Origin: JACQHM01 sp964535215
Lineage (GTDB): Bacteria > Methylomirabilota > Methylomirabilia > Methylomirabilales > JACQHM01
Direction: 5' to 3'
NCBI GenBank assembly: GCA_964535215.1
Contig: CAZHST010000025.1
Span: 1 to 51,072, forward strand
DNA length: 51,072 bases
Translations under genes and position numbers: made by a program
In this document: positions 35,112-43,588 of the stretch, in pieces
Layout: every line of letters starts with the position of its first letter
Numbering within the stretch: position 1 is the stretch's first letter
The notes under the pieces: model-generated
Told to the model about the DNA's origin: nothing
Databases searched by the model: none
What the model saw: the letters and a program-made list of their open reading frames with translations, nothing else

Positions 35112-35691
35112 GTTCCTCCCCTTTGACCTCGTCATAGCCCCTTCTCACCGCCTTCAGGTTCCCCTCAACGATCTTCCGGGGAAGCTTCTTGCCCAAGCTC
35201 TCCTCGATCTGCTTCAAAACACCGTCTACGGAGAAGCCCTTGGTGACCTTCGCCACCGCCCCCAGCATGGGGGTGTTGGGAAAAGGACGACCGATCTCCT
35301 CAAGGGCGATGCGGGTCGCGTCTAGGGTGTAGAGCTTTCTCCCCTGAATCCGAAGCATTTCCCGAAGACGCTCGGGTGGAAGGGGGCTGTTCACCAAGAT
35401 CAGGGCCTCCCCAGAGGTTCCCTCAAGGATGTCCTCGCTTCCCAGAAGCGTCGGATCCAGGACCACCACCACCCGGGGATTGGTCACCTGACCGTAGATC
35501 CGGATGGGGGCATTGCTCAACCGGTTGTAGGCCCGGATCGGTGCGCCGGCCCGCTCCGGCCCGTATTCCGGCGATGCCTGGACGTATCGTCCCTCGGCCA
35601 GGGCCGCCTCGGCTAAAGCCCTGGCAGCCGTCACCGCCCCCTGCCCCCCCCTGGCATGCCAGCGGATCTCCAGAACCCGACCCTCTATCAC
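35104..35691 (-). CDS. porC: Pyruvate:ferredoxin oxidoreductase gamma subunit
   Basis: A 195-residue gamma subunit with WHARGGQGAVTAARAL near the N-terminus and SPEYGPERAGAPIRAYNR, both typical of PorC. The start is GTG 35691 within a GTGA overlap with the stop of the preceding gene and with GGGGAGGA ahead. An open frame continues upstream but looks like a shadow of the preceding gene. It overlaps porD by 8 bp. Confidence 0.93.
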   Translation of the reverse strand: MIEGRVLEIRWHARGGQGAVTAARALAEAALAEGRYVQASPEYGPERAGAPIRAYNRLSNAPIRIYGQVTNPRVVVVLDPTLLGSEDILEGTSGEALILVNSPLPPERLREMLRIQGRKLYTLDATRIALEEIGRPFPNTPMLGAVAKVTKGFSVDGVLKQIEESLGKKLPRKIVEGNLKAVRRGYDEVKGEEHG

Positions 35692-36062
35692 TCCTCCCCA
35701 CCCTCCTTGAGAAACCTCACGCCCTCGATTCCGTGGAAGGCCGCATCCCGTCCCCAATCGTGATCGGCCGAAAGCTCCGGCAGGGGGCCAAGCCGTTGAA
35801 AGCGGCGGACCTCGCGGGCATGCTCTTTTAAGAGGGACTCCAACCGGGCAGCCTGATCCAGGTAGCGGCCCGGCCGGTAGCCTAACGTCCCCAGGAACTC
35901 CCAGAGGAAACAGGCCTTGTTCCGACAGGAGACCCGCGGCCACAGAGTACCGAAGTCGGCAGCGTCAGGGGTCCCCGGCTCGTGCCAGACGGCATGGGGA
36001 CAACGAAGGCAGAAAAGGGCCGCCAGTTCCCCCAGATCCATCTTCTTCAAGGGCTTCTCCAT
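35688..36062 (-). CDS. Small Cys-containing protein leading the Por operon
   Basis: A 124-residue protein that I do not recognise. It has four Cys in two pairs, C18-x2-C21 and C46-x4-C51, joined by a Pro/Trp/His-rich stretch, which suggests a zinc or FeS knuckle, then a helical C-terminal half rich in Arg and Leu. No signal peptide or membrane segment is seen. It is translationally coupled to porC (GTGA) and lies directly behind a consensus sigma-54 promoter, so it is expressed with pyruvate:ferredoxin oxidoreductase. An accessory or assembly role is possible. Confidence 0.72.
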   Translation of the reverse strand: MEKPLKKMDLGELAALFCLRCPHAVWHEPGTPDAADFGTLWPRVSCRNKACFLWEFLGTLGYRPGRYLDQAARLESLLKEHAREVRRFQRLGPLPELSADHDWGRDAAFHGIEGVRFLKEGGEE

Positions 36063-36115
36063 CTTCAGCCCTCCTCACCACGAAGCCGACGAACTTCCTT
36101 GCAAAGAAAGGGAGA

Positions 36116-36132
36116 AGCAAAAGGGGTGCCAA
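36116..36132 (-). promoter_or_regulatory. Sigma-54 promoter of the Por operon
   Basis: Minus-strand TTGGCAC-N5-TTGCT is a near-perfect RpoN site with 10 bp between GG and GC. The predicted start near 36105 leaves a leader of about 43 nt before the gene at 36062. The 457-bp gap (36063-36519) also holds a purine-rich tract (about 36196-36228), the heptamer repeat at 36361 and a palindrome at 36428. Confidence 0.8.
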
Positions 36133-36360
36133 GAGATGGAGGGCGGGTGATGGAACCTGCCACCGTGTAAGTGCTCTATCCGCTTTAGAAATCTGGAAAC
36201 GGAGGAAAAGAAAAAAAGAGGAGAGAGGGGTCTTGAAAGGATAGGGATGGGGCATTCATGTCCCAGGGAGGGAGTGGAACCGGTCTAACCATTTAGGAGA
36301 TAAGGAGGAAACCCGATGGGGCTCCCTCGCCCCAGAGGGGCAGCAACTGTCCTGTTCCTG

Positions 36361-36402
36361 TCAGCCATCGGCCATCAGGCATCAGCCTGATCCGGAAAGC
36401 TG
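36361..36402. repeat. 7-bp-periodic intergenic repeat, copy 2
   Basis: Tandem degenerate heptamers beginning TCAGCCA, TCGGCCA, TCAGGCA, TCAGCCT. On the opposite strand the units resemble those at 27452 and 44379. Non-coding; position is between divergent transcription units. Confidence 0.6.
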
Positions 36403-36427
36403 ACCTCTTGCATTCCCTCCCGTTCTC

Positions 36428-36444
36428 CGCTATCCTGGATAGCG
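36428..36444. promoter_or_regulatory. Palindrome upstream of the winged-helix gene
   Basis: CGCTATC-CTG-GATAGCG is a perfect 7-bp inverted repeat 75 bp before the winged-helix start. Its core CTATC-N3-GATAG resembles the ACTATC-N4-GATAGT pair upstream of the Rrf2 gene, so a shared regulator is conceivable. Evidence is sequence symmetry alone. Confidence 0.4.
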
Positions 36445-36519
36445 AGTCTAACGACCGGCCTCCTCTTCAACTTCAGAAGACCCTTGTGTGCAACCCTTGA
36501 TCGGATGGAGGAGAAACGG

Positions 36520-36726
36520 ATGATCAACGACATCGGACATGCGGCTGGTGAGATCTGGCGCTACCTCGATCAGCGGGGCAGGCAGACGGTGAGTCAGCTC
36601 CAGAAAGGGACCAAACTCTCCTCCCAGATGCTCTACCTGGGCCTGGGGTGGTTGGCGCGGGAGGACAAGATCACGTTTACCCGGGAGCGGCGAAGTGTGT
36701 GGGTCTCGCTGAAAGAACGGTCGTGA
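36520..36726 (+). CDS. Small winged-helix protein
   Basis: A 68-residue protein starting at an ATG seven bases behind GGAGGA. The sequence reads as a compact winged helix: helix 1 (GEIWRYLDQRG), helix 2 (TVSQLQKGTKL), recognition helix (SSQMLYLGLGWLARE) and a basic beta wing (KITFTRERRSVWVSL). It resembles the DUF2582/winged-helix group of tiny regulators. It lies 70 bp ahead of the cyclase-family gene on the same strand. DNA binding and targets are inferred. Confidence 0.75.
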   Translation: MINDIGHAAGEIWRYLDQRGRQTVSQLQKGTKLSSQMLYLGLGWLAREDKITFTRERRSVWVSLKERS

Positions 36727-36796
36727 TCGGTGGACTCTTCATTCCTGGAGTTTTGACCATCCCCGGCGCGGCCGCTCACTTCATGAGGAGACAGAG

Positions 36797-37750
36797 ATGG
36801 CTGAACATGGAGTCTCATTCTTCATGCCGGGCCTCTCCAACTGGGGAAGGTGGGGACCCGATGATGAGATCGGGACGGCCAACTACATCACACCCGAGGT
36901 GATCATCCACGCAGCCAGACTGGTCCGGAAGGGAAAGGTGTTTAGCTGCGCGGTCCCCATTGAGAATACCGGCCCCGTCTTTCCGACCCGCATCCCCCCT
37001 CAGCACGTCATGACCCGGACCGGGGCCGACTTCACCGCCGGTGCCAAAGGGAGGGGCACGATCCCCGAGGGGGGGATGAAGTCCTCTGACGATTACATCT
37101 ACATGGGGCTCCAATCCTCAACCCAGTGGGATAGCCTGGCCCATGCCTGGTACGGGGAGTATCTCTACAACGGGTTCAGCCAGAACGAGATCAAGAGCGT
37201 CCGGGAGGGGGGGGCCAGGCGCAACGGCATTGATAAAATGTACCGCCACTTCGTCAGCCGGGGGGTCCTCCTGGACATTGCCGGCTTCAAGGGGATGGAC
37301 CGCCTGCCGGCCGGTTACGCCATCGGCCCTGAAGAGCTAGAGGCCTGCGCCCAGGCCGAGCACGTCGAGATCAGGTCCGGCGACATCCTCCTCCTCCGCA
37401 CAGGACATGTCCCGTGGTTTTACGAACTTACGGACAAACACCCCTGGCTCGAAGGCTGGGGAGGGATCGGGAAGGCGGCGGTCCCCTGGCTCCATGAAAA
37501 GCAGGTGGCGGCCGTCGCGGCCGACAATCTGTCGGTAGAGGTGTACCCTCCTGAGGATGAAGGGGCCTATATGCCCTTACACTGTGTGCTGATCCGCGAT
37601 CTCGGTCTCACCTTGGGCGAGCTCTTCCAGTTCGAGGAGCTGGCCGCCGACTGCCGGGAGGACGGGGTCTATGAGTGTCTCTTCGTGGGGGCTCCGCTCC
37701 GGGTGACCGGCGGGGTGGGAAGCCCCTTGAACCCGCTGGCCATTAAATAG
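36797..37750 (+). CDS. Cyclase-family (kynurenine formamidase-like) metal hydrolase
   Basis: A 317-residue protein of the cyclase/KynB superfamily. The metal-site region reads SSTQWDSLAH, the variant in which the first His of HxGTHxD is replaced, known from a large bacterial subfamily with TQWDGLAH-type sequences. Further motifs are DIAGFKG and GDILLLRTGH, then AADNLSVEVYP. The substrate is unknown. No signal peptide is seen. A strong GAGGAGACAGAG site precedes the ATG. Only the winged-helix gene shares its strand here. Confidence 0.85.
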   Translation: MAEHGVSFFMPGLSNWGRWGPDDEIGTANYITPEVIIHAARLVRKGKVFSCAVPIENTGPVFPTRIPPQHVMTRTGADFTAGAKGRGTIPEGGMKSSDDYIYMGLQSSTQWDSLAHAWYGEYLYNGFSQNEIKSVREGGARRNGIDKMYRHFVSRGVLLDIAGFKGMDRLPAGYAIGPEELEACAQAEHVEIRSGDILLLRTGHVPWFYELTDKHPWLEGWGGIGKAAVPWLHEKQVAAVAADNLSVEVYPPEDEGAYMPLHCVLIRDLGLTLGELFQFEELAADCREDGVYECLFVGAPLRVTGGVGSPLNPLAIK

Positions 37751-37759
37751 TCTTAACGC

Positions 37760-38017
37760 TCAGGCCGCCTCCACCTGCCCCCGCTCCTCCCCCAGCCGGT
37801 AGCGATACGTCTCACAGTAGACATAGCGGGAGCACGTGCAGAGGGTTCTGTACTCGAAGATGCTGGGGATCCGAAGGCGACCATCGCTGTACCCTGTGCA
37901 GAATCCCTGCACCGGGTAGTTCCAGTCCCCTTCCACCTCCTTCAAAAACGGGCATGAGGTAGGCTCGGCCTGATCGAGGGGCGGCAAACCGTTTTCGTGG
38001 AGGTCTTCGGCCATCAT
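37760..38017 (-). CDS. Small Cys-rich protein
   Basis: An 85-residue protein from an ATG with GGAGGAGCAAGGG ahead. It has Cys residues at the CPFLKEVEGDW segment, at GFCTGYS, and in the C-terminal LCTCSRYVYCETYRYRL pattern. This spacing (CPF, C, CxC-x4-C) suggests a metal or FeS site. I do not recognise the family. It is convergent with the cyclase gene and follows the beta-propeller gene by 59 bp. Confidence 0.65.
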   Translation of the reverse strand: MMAEDLHENGLPPLDQAEPTSCPFLKEVEGDWNYPVQGFCTGYSDGRLRIPSIFEYRTLCTCSRYVYCETYRYRLGEERGQVEAA

Positions 38018-38076
38018 CCCTTGCTCCTCCCCCTGGAGTAACCGTCGGACCAACCCATCTCTCGACCCCCCCTGCC

Positions 38077-39057
38077 TTATCGAAGGATGCGGGTCCAGGG
38101 GTAGACGGCGGCGATCCCGCGGGGGCCCTTCCCCACCGGGATCCGCTTGATCTCCCTGAAGGCCTTGAGATCCACCACCGAGACATCACCCGACCCGGAG
38201 TTGGCGATGTAGACGAAGGCCGAGTTGGGACTGAAGGCGACCCCTGCCGGGACCCGCCCGACGGGGATCGTCGCGACGATGTGGTCAGTCGCCGTCTCAA
38301 TGACGGTGATCCGGTGGGACATCTGCTCGCAGGTGACCAGGTACCGACCATCGGGGCTCACCCCCAGCCAGGCGGGGACGTGTCCCACCAGGATGGTGGC
38401 CACCACGCTATCGGTGACCACCTGGATCTTCTTGATGGCATCCGCCCACATGCCGCTCACGTAGACAGCCTTCCCATTCGGGGTGGCGGCGGCAAGGAAC
38501 GGTCCATGGCCGACGGGGATGGTGGCCACAACCTTCAACCGGGTAAGGTCAATCACGGAAACATCGTTGGACTTGGAATTGGCCACGTAGGCAAACTTCC
38601 AGTTGGGCAGGATCGTCAGGCCATGGGGCTCTTTTCCGACCCGGATGGTGGCCAGGGGTTTGTAGGTCTCATTCTCCACCACCGTCACCGTGTTCGAACC
38701 GGCATTGGTCGTCAGGATGAGCCGGTTATCAGGCGTCACAAAGGTGTGGGCTTCTCCCCGCCCCCGCTTCCAGCGAGCGATGATCTTCAGGGTCGCAGGA
38801 TCAACTTTGATGACCTCGTCCGTCCCCACATCCGTAACGTAGAGCATCCCATCCGGACCAAGATGGACATCGTGGGGGGTTCGGAATCCGGTGACGGTCG
38901 CCACCACCACCCCTGCCTCCGGATCAACAACGGAGACCGTTCCCCCCTCGTTCGCCGTGTAGATGAAATGCCTCGCCCCCAAGACGACGGGGCTGAGAAG
39001 GCCCAGGGCGGCGACAATCAAGGCCACCGCTAAGGCCGTCCACACCGTCCTCTTCAT
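38077..39057 (-). CDS. Exported YVTN/YncE-type beta-propeller protein
   Basis: A 326-residue protein with a Sec signal peptide (about 1-28, ending VVLGA) followed by seven or so blades of about 42 residues, each with a VSVVDP/VSVIDL or NTVTVVENE strand and ATI.VG turns (the YVTN pattern). Such proteins fold as seven-bladed propellers in the periplasm; roles range from scaffolding to binding of cytochromes or metals. ATG 39057 has GGAGGGGG upstream. It has a consensus sigma-54 promoter of its own. Confidence 0.92.
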   Translation of the reverse strand: MKRTVWTALAVALIVAALGLLSPVVLGARHFIYTANEGGTVSVVDPEAGVVVATVTGFRTPHDVHLGPDGMLYVTDVGTDEVIKVDPATLKIIARWKRGRGEAHTFVTPDNRLILTTNAGSNTVTVVENETYKPLATIRVGKEPHGLTILPNWKFAYVANSKSNDVSVIDLTRLKVVATIPVGHGPFLAAATPNGKAVYVSGMWADAIKKIQVVTDSVVATILVGHVPAWLGVSPDGRYLVTCEQMSHRITVIETATDHIVATIPVGRVPAGVAFSPNSAFVYIANSGSGDVSVVDLKAFREIKRIPVGKGPRGIAAVYPWTRILR

Positions 39058-39169
39058 GGTCATCACCCCCTCCGGCACCGGCAGGAAACAGCGGACCCCT
39101 CCCTACATTAGGCCACCCGGGGAGGTCCGTCAAGGGAGAGCGATAGAGGCCTCGGCTACCCAGGGAGCT

Positions 39170-39186
39170 GGCAAAGAATGTGCCAA
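39170..39186 (-). promoter_or_regulatory. Sigma-54 promoter of the beta-propeller gene
   Basis: Minus-strand TTGGCAC-N5-TTGCC with 10 bp between GG and GC. The predicted start near 39159 gives a leader of about 100 nt before the gene. The gap 39058-39412 also holds the hairpin at 39349; nothing else is recognised. Confidence 0.75.
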
Positions 39187-39348
39187 ACGAGAAAGGACCT
39201 TAACCCCAGGGCCCAGAGCTGCTCAAGGATCGGATTAGAAAGGGTCAGGGGGAGAAGACGAAAAGGGAGGTCCTTCGGGGATGGGGCAGGGATGCCCCTT
39301 CTCAGGGCTCCATGGAGGCTAAGGAATGAAGAATGCAAAGCTTGCCCC

Positions 39349-39387
39349 CTGGGACATCCCTGACCCAAGGGGCTGGAGATGTCCCAG
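39349..39387. repeat. Long inverted repeat CTGGGACATC
   Basis: Perfect 10-bp arms CTGGGACATC and GATGTCCCAG flank a 19-nt loop. It lies 26 bp after the stop of the membrane-protein gene at 39413, so it may end that transcript. The arm shares CTGGGACA with the hairpin at 20105, and a single arm (TGTCCCAG) occurs near 36259. Confidence 0.55.
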
Positions 39388-39412
39388 CCAGACATGCTGG
39401 ATCGTCAGACCC

Positions 39413-40483
39413 TTAGGCGAACCGCTTCCTTCCGGGCTGAACAACCATGTTCCCCAGGAAAAGGAGGATGGCCACGGCATTCAGCAACCCACCCCACGCT
39501 CGCCCGGGCCCCCACAGGGCCAGATCCCCGACAACCCTGAGGAGGAGGGAAAGGTGGAGCAGGGCCAGAGGGGCGTAGAAAGCCGGTCGAAAGGGGATGG
39601 GTACTCCCAACACGGCTGGGAAGATGATCGGCGCGTGGCCAAAGATCATGGCAAAGACAAAACCCAGGAAGAAGGCGTGGAGGAAAGCATCGTAACGAGG
39701 CCCGACCACCAGGCCCCCGGAGAGGAACCCGATCATCCCACCCACCAGGAGCCATCCATAGCCGGAGAGGAGGCTTACCGCGGTGAAGCGGGGGAGTCCG
39801 GCCTTTGGAAGCATGCGTCGGGCCATGTCGTAGCGGAGGAGCCAGAGGGCAAGCGCCGCCATTCCCACCCCGATGAGGCGTGGCCCCAAGTCAACCCCTG
39901 TTTCGGGGAGGGCAAGCCCCCCCACGAAGAGGCCGACGGCACCAAGAAAGGCCACCCGGCTTCCCCGGGAAAGGGAAAGGAGACGGGAGAGTTCCAGTCG
40001 CTCCCCGGCGATGGTCAGGACCAGGAAGGCCATCCACCAGGGAACGACCCGGAAGAGGGGCCATCCGGCAAGCCACAGGCCATTGCCCACCAGCCAGGCC
40101 AGGACGCCAAGCCCCATGGTGATGGTGGAGAGGGCCGGCATCTGCCGGATGATCACGACAAAGGCAGCCAGAAGCCAAAGACTGCCCAGGGTGATGACCA
40201 GCGGGCCTCCCCACCCGGGAAGCCCTGCCATCAGGGCCAAGACCCCCAGGCCGGTGAAGAGGGGGGAGGCATAGGCCCAAAGGCGGCCCACCGCCACGGC
40301 CCGCTCCAGGCTGATCAAGGTCCCCAGGAACCCCGAGACCATCAGGGGGCCGTGAGCCAGAGGCAGGGTAGGCCACAAGGGGAGGTCCCAGCCCAGGCGC
40401 AGGAGCCCGCTCCACAACCCCGAGAGCAGGGCGAGCATCCCTAAGGCCATCAGGGGAAACCGGGTACGAAAGCGAGAGACCAT
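39413..40483 (-). CDS. Polytopic membrane protein, possibly NnrS-like
   Basis: A 356-residue protein with about ten to twelve membrane helices. His residues placed in helices (LAHGPLMVSGFLGTLI near the N-terminus and HAFFLGFVFAMIFGHAPIIF in the C-terminal third) suggest haem or metal binding, as in NnrS proteins of the nitric oxide response, but the overall match is weak. It is last in a run with the CopD-like and DUF364-like genes, 18 bp after the former. Confidence 0.7.
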   Translation of the reverse strand: MVSRFRTRFPLMALGMLALLSGLWSGLLRLGWDLPLWPTLPLAHGPLMVSGFLGTLISLERAVAVGRLWAYASPLFTGLGVLALMAGLPGWGGPLVITLGSLWLLAAFVVIIRQMPALSTITMGLGVLAWLVGNGLWLAGWPLFRVVPWWMAFLVLTIAGERLELSRLLSLSRGSRVAFLGAVGLFVGGLALPETGVDLGPRLIGVGMAALALWLLRYDMARRMLPKAGLPRFTAVSLLSGYGWLLVGGMIGFLSGGLVVGPRYDAFLHAFFLGFVFAMIFGHAPIIFPAVLGVPIPFRPAFYAPLALLHLSLLLRVVGDLALWGPGRAWGGLLNAVAILLFLGNMVVQPGRKRFA

Positions 40484-40501
40484 TCCCCCCCCGGCGCCTT
40501 A

Positions 40502-41008
40502 TCAGGGCCAGCCCCTGACCAGCATCACCCCCAGGGCGACCACGACAAGGGCCAAGACGAGGTTGAGCCGTCCAAGCCACGAGGCTTGGCGCCTCAACCG
40601 GACCGCTCTGGGTGAGGCGGGGTCCCCTTGTCCCAGAGCCGTCGCCTGGGGACCGACCACGAAATCGTGAAGGAGGCTGACCAGGAGGATGACGGCCACC
40701 AGGAGGAGCTTTAAGCCCAAGGCCTGTCCGAAAGGCCCCTGAAGGATCCGCCCGCTCCCCACATCCCCCCAGCCAAAGCCCCGGGAGATCAGGTTGACGA
40801 TGCCGGTCAGGAGGAGCAGGCCCAAACAGCCCCACCCCACCCAGCGAAACCGCACCCCCGTCTCATGGACGAGGGCGACGGCAGCCTCCCGATCCTTCAA
40901 CCGCCGGATCACCGGGACCAGGACGAAGACCAGGAACCCCATTCCGCCGATCCAGAGGGTGGCGGCCAGGATGTGCAGCCAGACGGAAAGGAGGTAGAAC
41001 GCATGCAC
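40502..41008 (-). CDS. CopD-like four-helix membrane protein
   Basis: A 168-residue protein with four membrane helices and the WLHILAATLWIGGMGF start seen in CopD/YnfA-like and haem b-type membrane proteins. His residues in helix 1 and near LLHDFVVGP could ligate copper or haem. It starts at GTG. Copper uptake or a membrane haem role is possible; the substrate cannot be told from sequence. Confidence 0.75.
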   Translation of the reverse strand: MHAFYLLSVWLHILAATLWIGGMGFLVFVLVPVIRRLKDREAAVALVHETGVRFRWVGWGCLGLLLLTGIVNLISRGFGWGDVGSGRILQGPFGQALGLKLLLVAVILLVSLLHDFVVGPQATALGQGDPASPRAVRLRRQASWLGRLNLVLALVVVALGVMLVRGWP

Positions 41009-41029
41009 GGGATGTCTCTCTCTTTGCCT

Positions 41030-41842
41030 TCAGGTCTCCCGAACCACGCAGATCTTCTCCGCCACTTTCTCAAAGAAGTAGCCGGAGCCCCCCTCGCCCA
41101 CGATCTGGAGCATCTTGGGACCATCCAGGACCCGGAGGCCGCCCAGCACATGCACGCCCCGCTCGAAAAACGGCGGCGGCCAGGGGGATGCCGTTGGGCC
41201 GGCCAGGATGACCCGACGGGCCCCTTTGGCGGCCTCCAGCAGAGGATCAAGTCCCCCCTCCACAAGCGAGGATCCGGTGATCAGCACCACGTCGGACCGG
41301 GAGAGGACCGGGACCGCTTCCTCCGGCGGCCTCCAAAAGGACAGCTCATCCGGCTTCAGGGCTCCCCGGTGCTTGTCCACAACCCAAAGCTCCCTCACCC
41401 GGCCCTTGAGATCCCTGAGAAAGGGGATAAAGGCCCCAACCATCGCCACCCGGTCCTCCGGCTGGATTCCGGCCGCCTCCAGGGCATCCACTCCACGAAG
41501 CAGCCGTCCCCCCGGCAGGCCGTGGTGGGCCATCGCTTGAGCCGAAAGGGCATTGAGCACGGCAATTCCCACTGCCCGCCGCAAAGGGACCGATGAGAAG
41601 GCCTCCCGGGCCAGGTCCCAGGCCCCCTGTCCAGCCATACGGCCGGCCGGCGGTGCCTGAGCGGCCGATCGCGGGCAACAGACCGTGTCGGCAAGATCCC
41701 GGGGTGTAAAGGCCACACCCACATGACCGCTCCCGAGCTGGGCCGCCGTATAAAAGACGCCGACCCGCACCTCGGAGACGACCACAGGCTCACCTTTCAG
41801 GACATGATCCAGGGCCTGAAACCACGCATCAATGACCTGCAT
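41030..41842 (-). CDS. DUF4213/DUF364-type putative heavy-metal chelation protein
   Basis: A 270-residue cytoplasmic protein with an N-terminal enolase-like DUF4213 region (VGVFYTAAQLGSGHVGVAFTPRD) and a C-terminal Rossmann-like DUF364 region (VAMVGAFIPFL, LITGSSLVEGGLDPLL, ILAGPTASPWPPPFF). Family members are linked to metal chelation or siderophore chemistry by context only. It heads the three-gene set 41842-39413. Confidence 0.82.
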   Translation of the reverse strand: MQVIDAWFQALDHVLKGEPVVVSEVRVGVFYTAAQLGSGHVGVAFTPRDLADTVCCPRSAAQAPPAGRMAGQGAWDLAREAFSSVPLRRAVGIAVLNALSAQAMAHHGLPGGRLLRGVDALEAAGIQPEDRVAMVGAFIPFLRDLKGRVRELWVVDKHRGALKPDELSFWRPPEEAVPVLSRSDVVLITGSSLVEGGLDPLLEAAKGARRVILAGPTASPWPPPFFERGVHVLGGLRVLDGPKMLQIVGEGGSGYFFEKVAEKICVVRET

Positions 41843-41861
41843 CCCTTCCCCCTCCAGCGGC

Positions 41862-41987
41862 TCAATCCAAATGACCCAAAGCCTGGCAGGACTTGACGAT
41901 GACCTGACCGATCATCGGAGGAGGCGGCCCCCAGGGATAAAGATACACCCCGAGCTTCTCAAACTCAACAGTCTGATGCCCTGGCGT
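41862..41987 (-). other. Short open frame between the NXR-like and DUF364 genes, no clear start
   Basis: In the 174-bp gap 41843-42016 one frame stays open for 41 codons and ends in a TGA at 41862. It encodes a Pro-rich centre (YPWGPPPPMIG) and KSCQALGHLD at the end. It lacks a convincing start codon and ribosome site, so it may be the relic of a gene end or chance. No promoter was recognised here. Confidence 0.3.
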
Positions 41988-42016
41988 TTAAGGTCCTGTT
42001 GATCGCTTGGACGGGA

Positions 42017-43588
42017 TCAGGGCCCTTTCTCGATTTCTAAGCGCTGCCAGACAGAAACGACCTTCTGGCCGTCCCGGTCCCCTTGGGCCCCGTCCCAGAC
42101 GGCGAAGGCGATGGACGTCACCTGCCCTGGGGTGAACTGGGCATCCTTCTCATCTTCCGTCCGAAGCTTCCGGATCATGACGACCCGCCATTTCCCCCCT
42201 TGCCAGATCCCCCTCCCCCTGACCTGCTGATCCTCGGGGGGCTGGGAAGTCAGGGTGCCGAAACCCATAGCATTAAGCTCCTCTACCGGGGAGCGACGGA
42301 GCGGATTGGAGAGAGGATTCTCCGCCCCCCATCCGGTCAGGTAGGTGGGATCGTACGAGGTGGCGGACACCCGGGCTGGCTGATCCCCGAAGCTGGCCAG
42401 GGGGACATCCTTTTGGAAGAAATAGGCATCGGCGGCCATCGCGGGGTAGGCATCCTGAATATCCTTGAACCGCTGGAGGTCCGCCTCCCAGTCGGCCTTC
42501 CAGTGCCAGATGTTCACCAGCCCCTGTTGATCCCCCATGGTGTACAAGGGCTCCTTGGCTCCAACGGGGAACTGGACAGCCACGGCATCCCGGAAGTCTT
42601 CGGACTTAAGAAACTCCTGATCGGCGATGGGATCATCCCACTCCAAGAGGAAGGCGATCTCCTCACCATTGTTTAAAGATTTCACCCTGACCTCCTCGAC
42701 CTCCTTCTTGCGGATCCAGAGGGGCTCCAGGTGAACGCGGACAAAGGGGAGTCGGGCCCAGGCCGGGGCGAAGGGATCGAGGGGAAGTTTTCCCTTGATG
42801 AACTTCGAGATGATGGTCCCGGGCTTCCTCGGCGCCGGCTCCGCCAGGGGCTGCTGCGGGAGGGAGAGGACGTAGTAGGCCAGGGCCCACGTTTCCTCTT
42901 CGGTCAGGGAGTCGGCGTAAGAGGGCATGGGGGTCCCCCCGATCCCCACCCGAAGGGTCCGGTAGATATCCTTGACGGTGAAGCCTCCCTTCATCCTTCC
43001 GGGGATCGTGAAATCATAGGGGACAATCGGGTATCCCCACTCATCCTTCAAAGTGGCGGCCGAGGGGCCATCCCCTTTCCCTGAACTTCCATGGCAATCG
43101 AAGCAACCGGCCTCCCGGTAGAACTTCTTGCCAAGGGCCAGGAGCTTCTTCGTCCGCTTCGGGGGTTTCGGGATGAGAACCGGCCTCTCCTGGGGTTGGG
43201 CCTCGAAGACCTCCGAGAGGCTCTTTACATAGGCGACCAAGGCCCACCGGTCCTTTTCAGGAAGATGGGCCCAGGAGGGCATCGAGGTTCCGGGGATACC
43301 GTTGGTGATGGTCCGGAAGAGATCCTGATCCGTGGGGAGGGTCAAGGTCGAACGGATCTTGAACTTGCCGCTGGTCAAGTCCCTGGGTTTGGGGAAGAGG
43401 AGGTAAGCGGCAGGGCCGTCTCCCCTTCCTTCCGTTCCATGGCAGACGGCACATTTCTCCTGAAAGAGGGCCTGCCCCCGCGAGACCAGTTCGGGGGACG
43501 CCCCGTTCCGGGCCTTGACCTCTGCTTCCGCCAAGGCCGAAAGGAACCCTGTGAGCACCACCAAAGCGACGGCAACCTTCCCGTTCAT
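42017..43588 (-). CDS. NXR-like gamma subunit: two cytochrome c domains fused to an ethylbenzene-dehydrogenase-type haem domain
   Basis: A 523-residue exported protein with a Sec leader (about 1-22). Two cytochrome c domains carry CAVCH (46-50) and CFDCH (162-166), each with a later Met in a GTSMPSW or GTPMPSY turn as sixth ligand. From about 285 on, the sequence follows the haem b-binding gamma subunits of type II molybdoenzymes (EBDH/DdhC/NxrC-like), including a YDPTYLTGWGAENPLSNP segment. Fusion of both functions would lead electrons from the NxrB FeS chain through haem b to two haems c. It is linked by ATGA to the chaperone gene. Confidence 0.88.
   Translation of the reverse strand: MNGKVAVALVVLTGFLSALAEAEVKARNGASPELVSRGQALFQEKCAVCHGTEGRGDGPAAYLLFPKPRDLTSGKFKIRSTLTLPTDQDLFRTITNGIPGTSMPSWAHLPEKDRWALVAYVKSLSEVFEAQPQERPVLIPKPPKRTKKLLALGKKFYREAGCFDCHGSSGKGDGPSAATLKDEWGYPIVPYDFTIPGRMKGGFTVKDIYRTLRVGIGGTPMPSYADSLTEEETWALAYYVLSLPQQPLAEPAPRKPGTIISKFIKGKLPLDPFAPAWARLPFVRVHLEPLWIRKKEVEEVRVKSLNNGEEIAFLLEWDDPIADQEFLKSEDFRDAVAVQFPVGAKEPLYTMGDQQGLVNIWHWKADWEADLQRFKDIQDAYPAMAADAYFFQKDVPLASFGDQPARVSATSYDPTYLTGWGAENPLSNPLRRSPVEELNAMGFGTLTSQPPEDQQVRGRGIWQGGKWRVVMIRKLRTEDEKDAQFTPGQVTSIAFAVWDGAQGDRDGQKVVSVWQRLEIEKGP

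Noticed and set aside
41862..41987. Calling the 41-codon frame a gene
   Set aside because: No plausible start codon with ribosome site and no recognised similarity.
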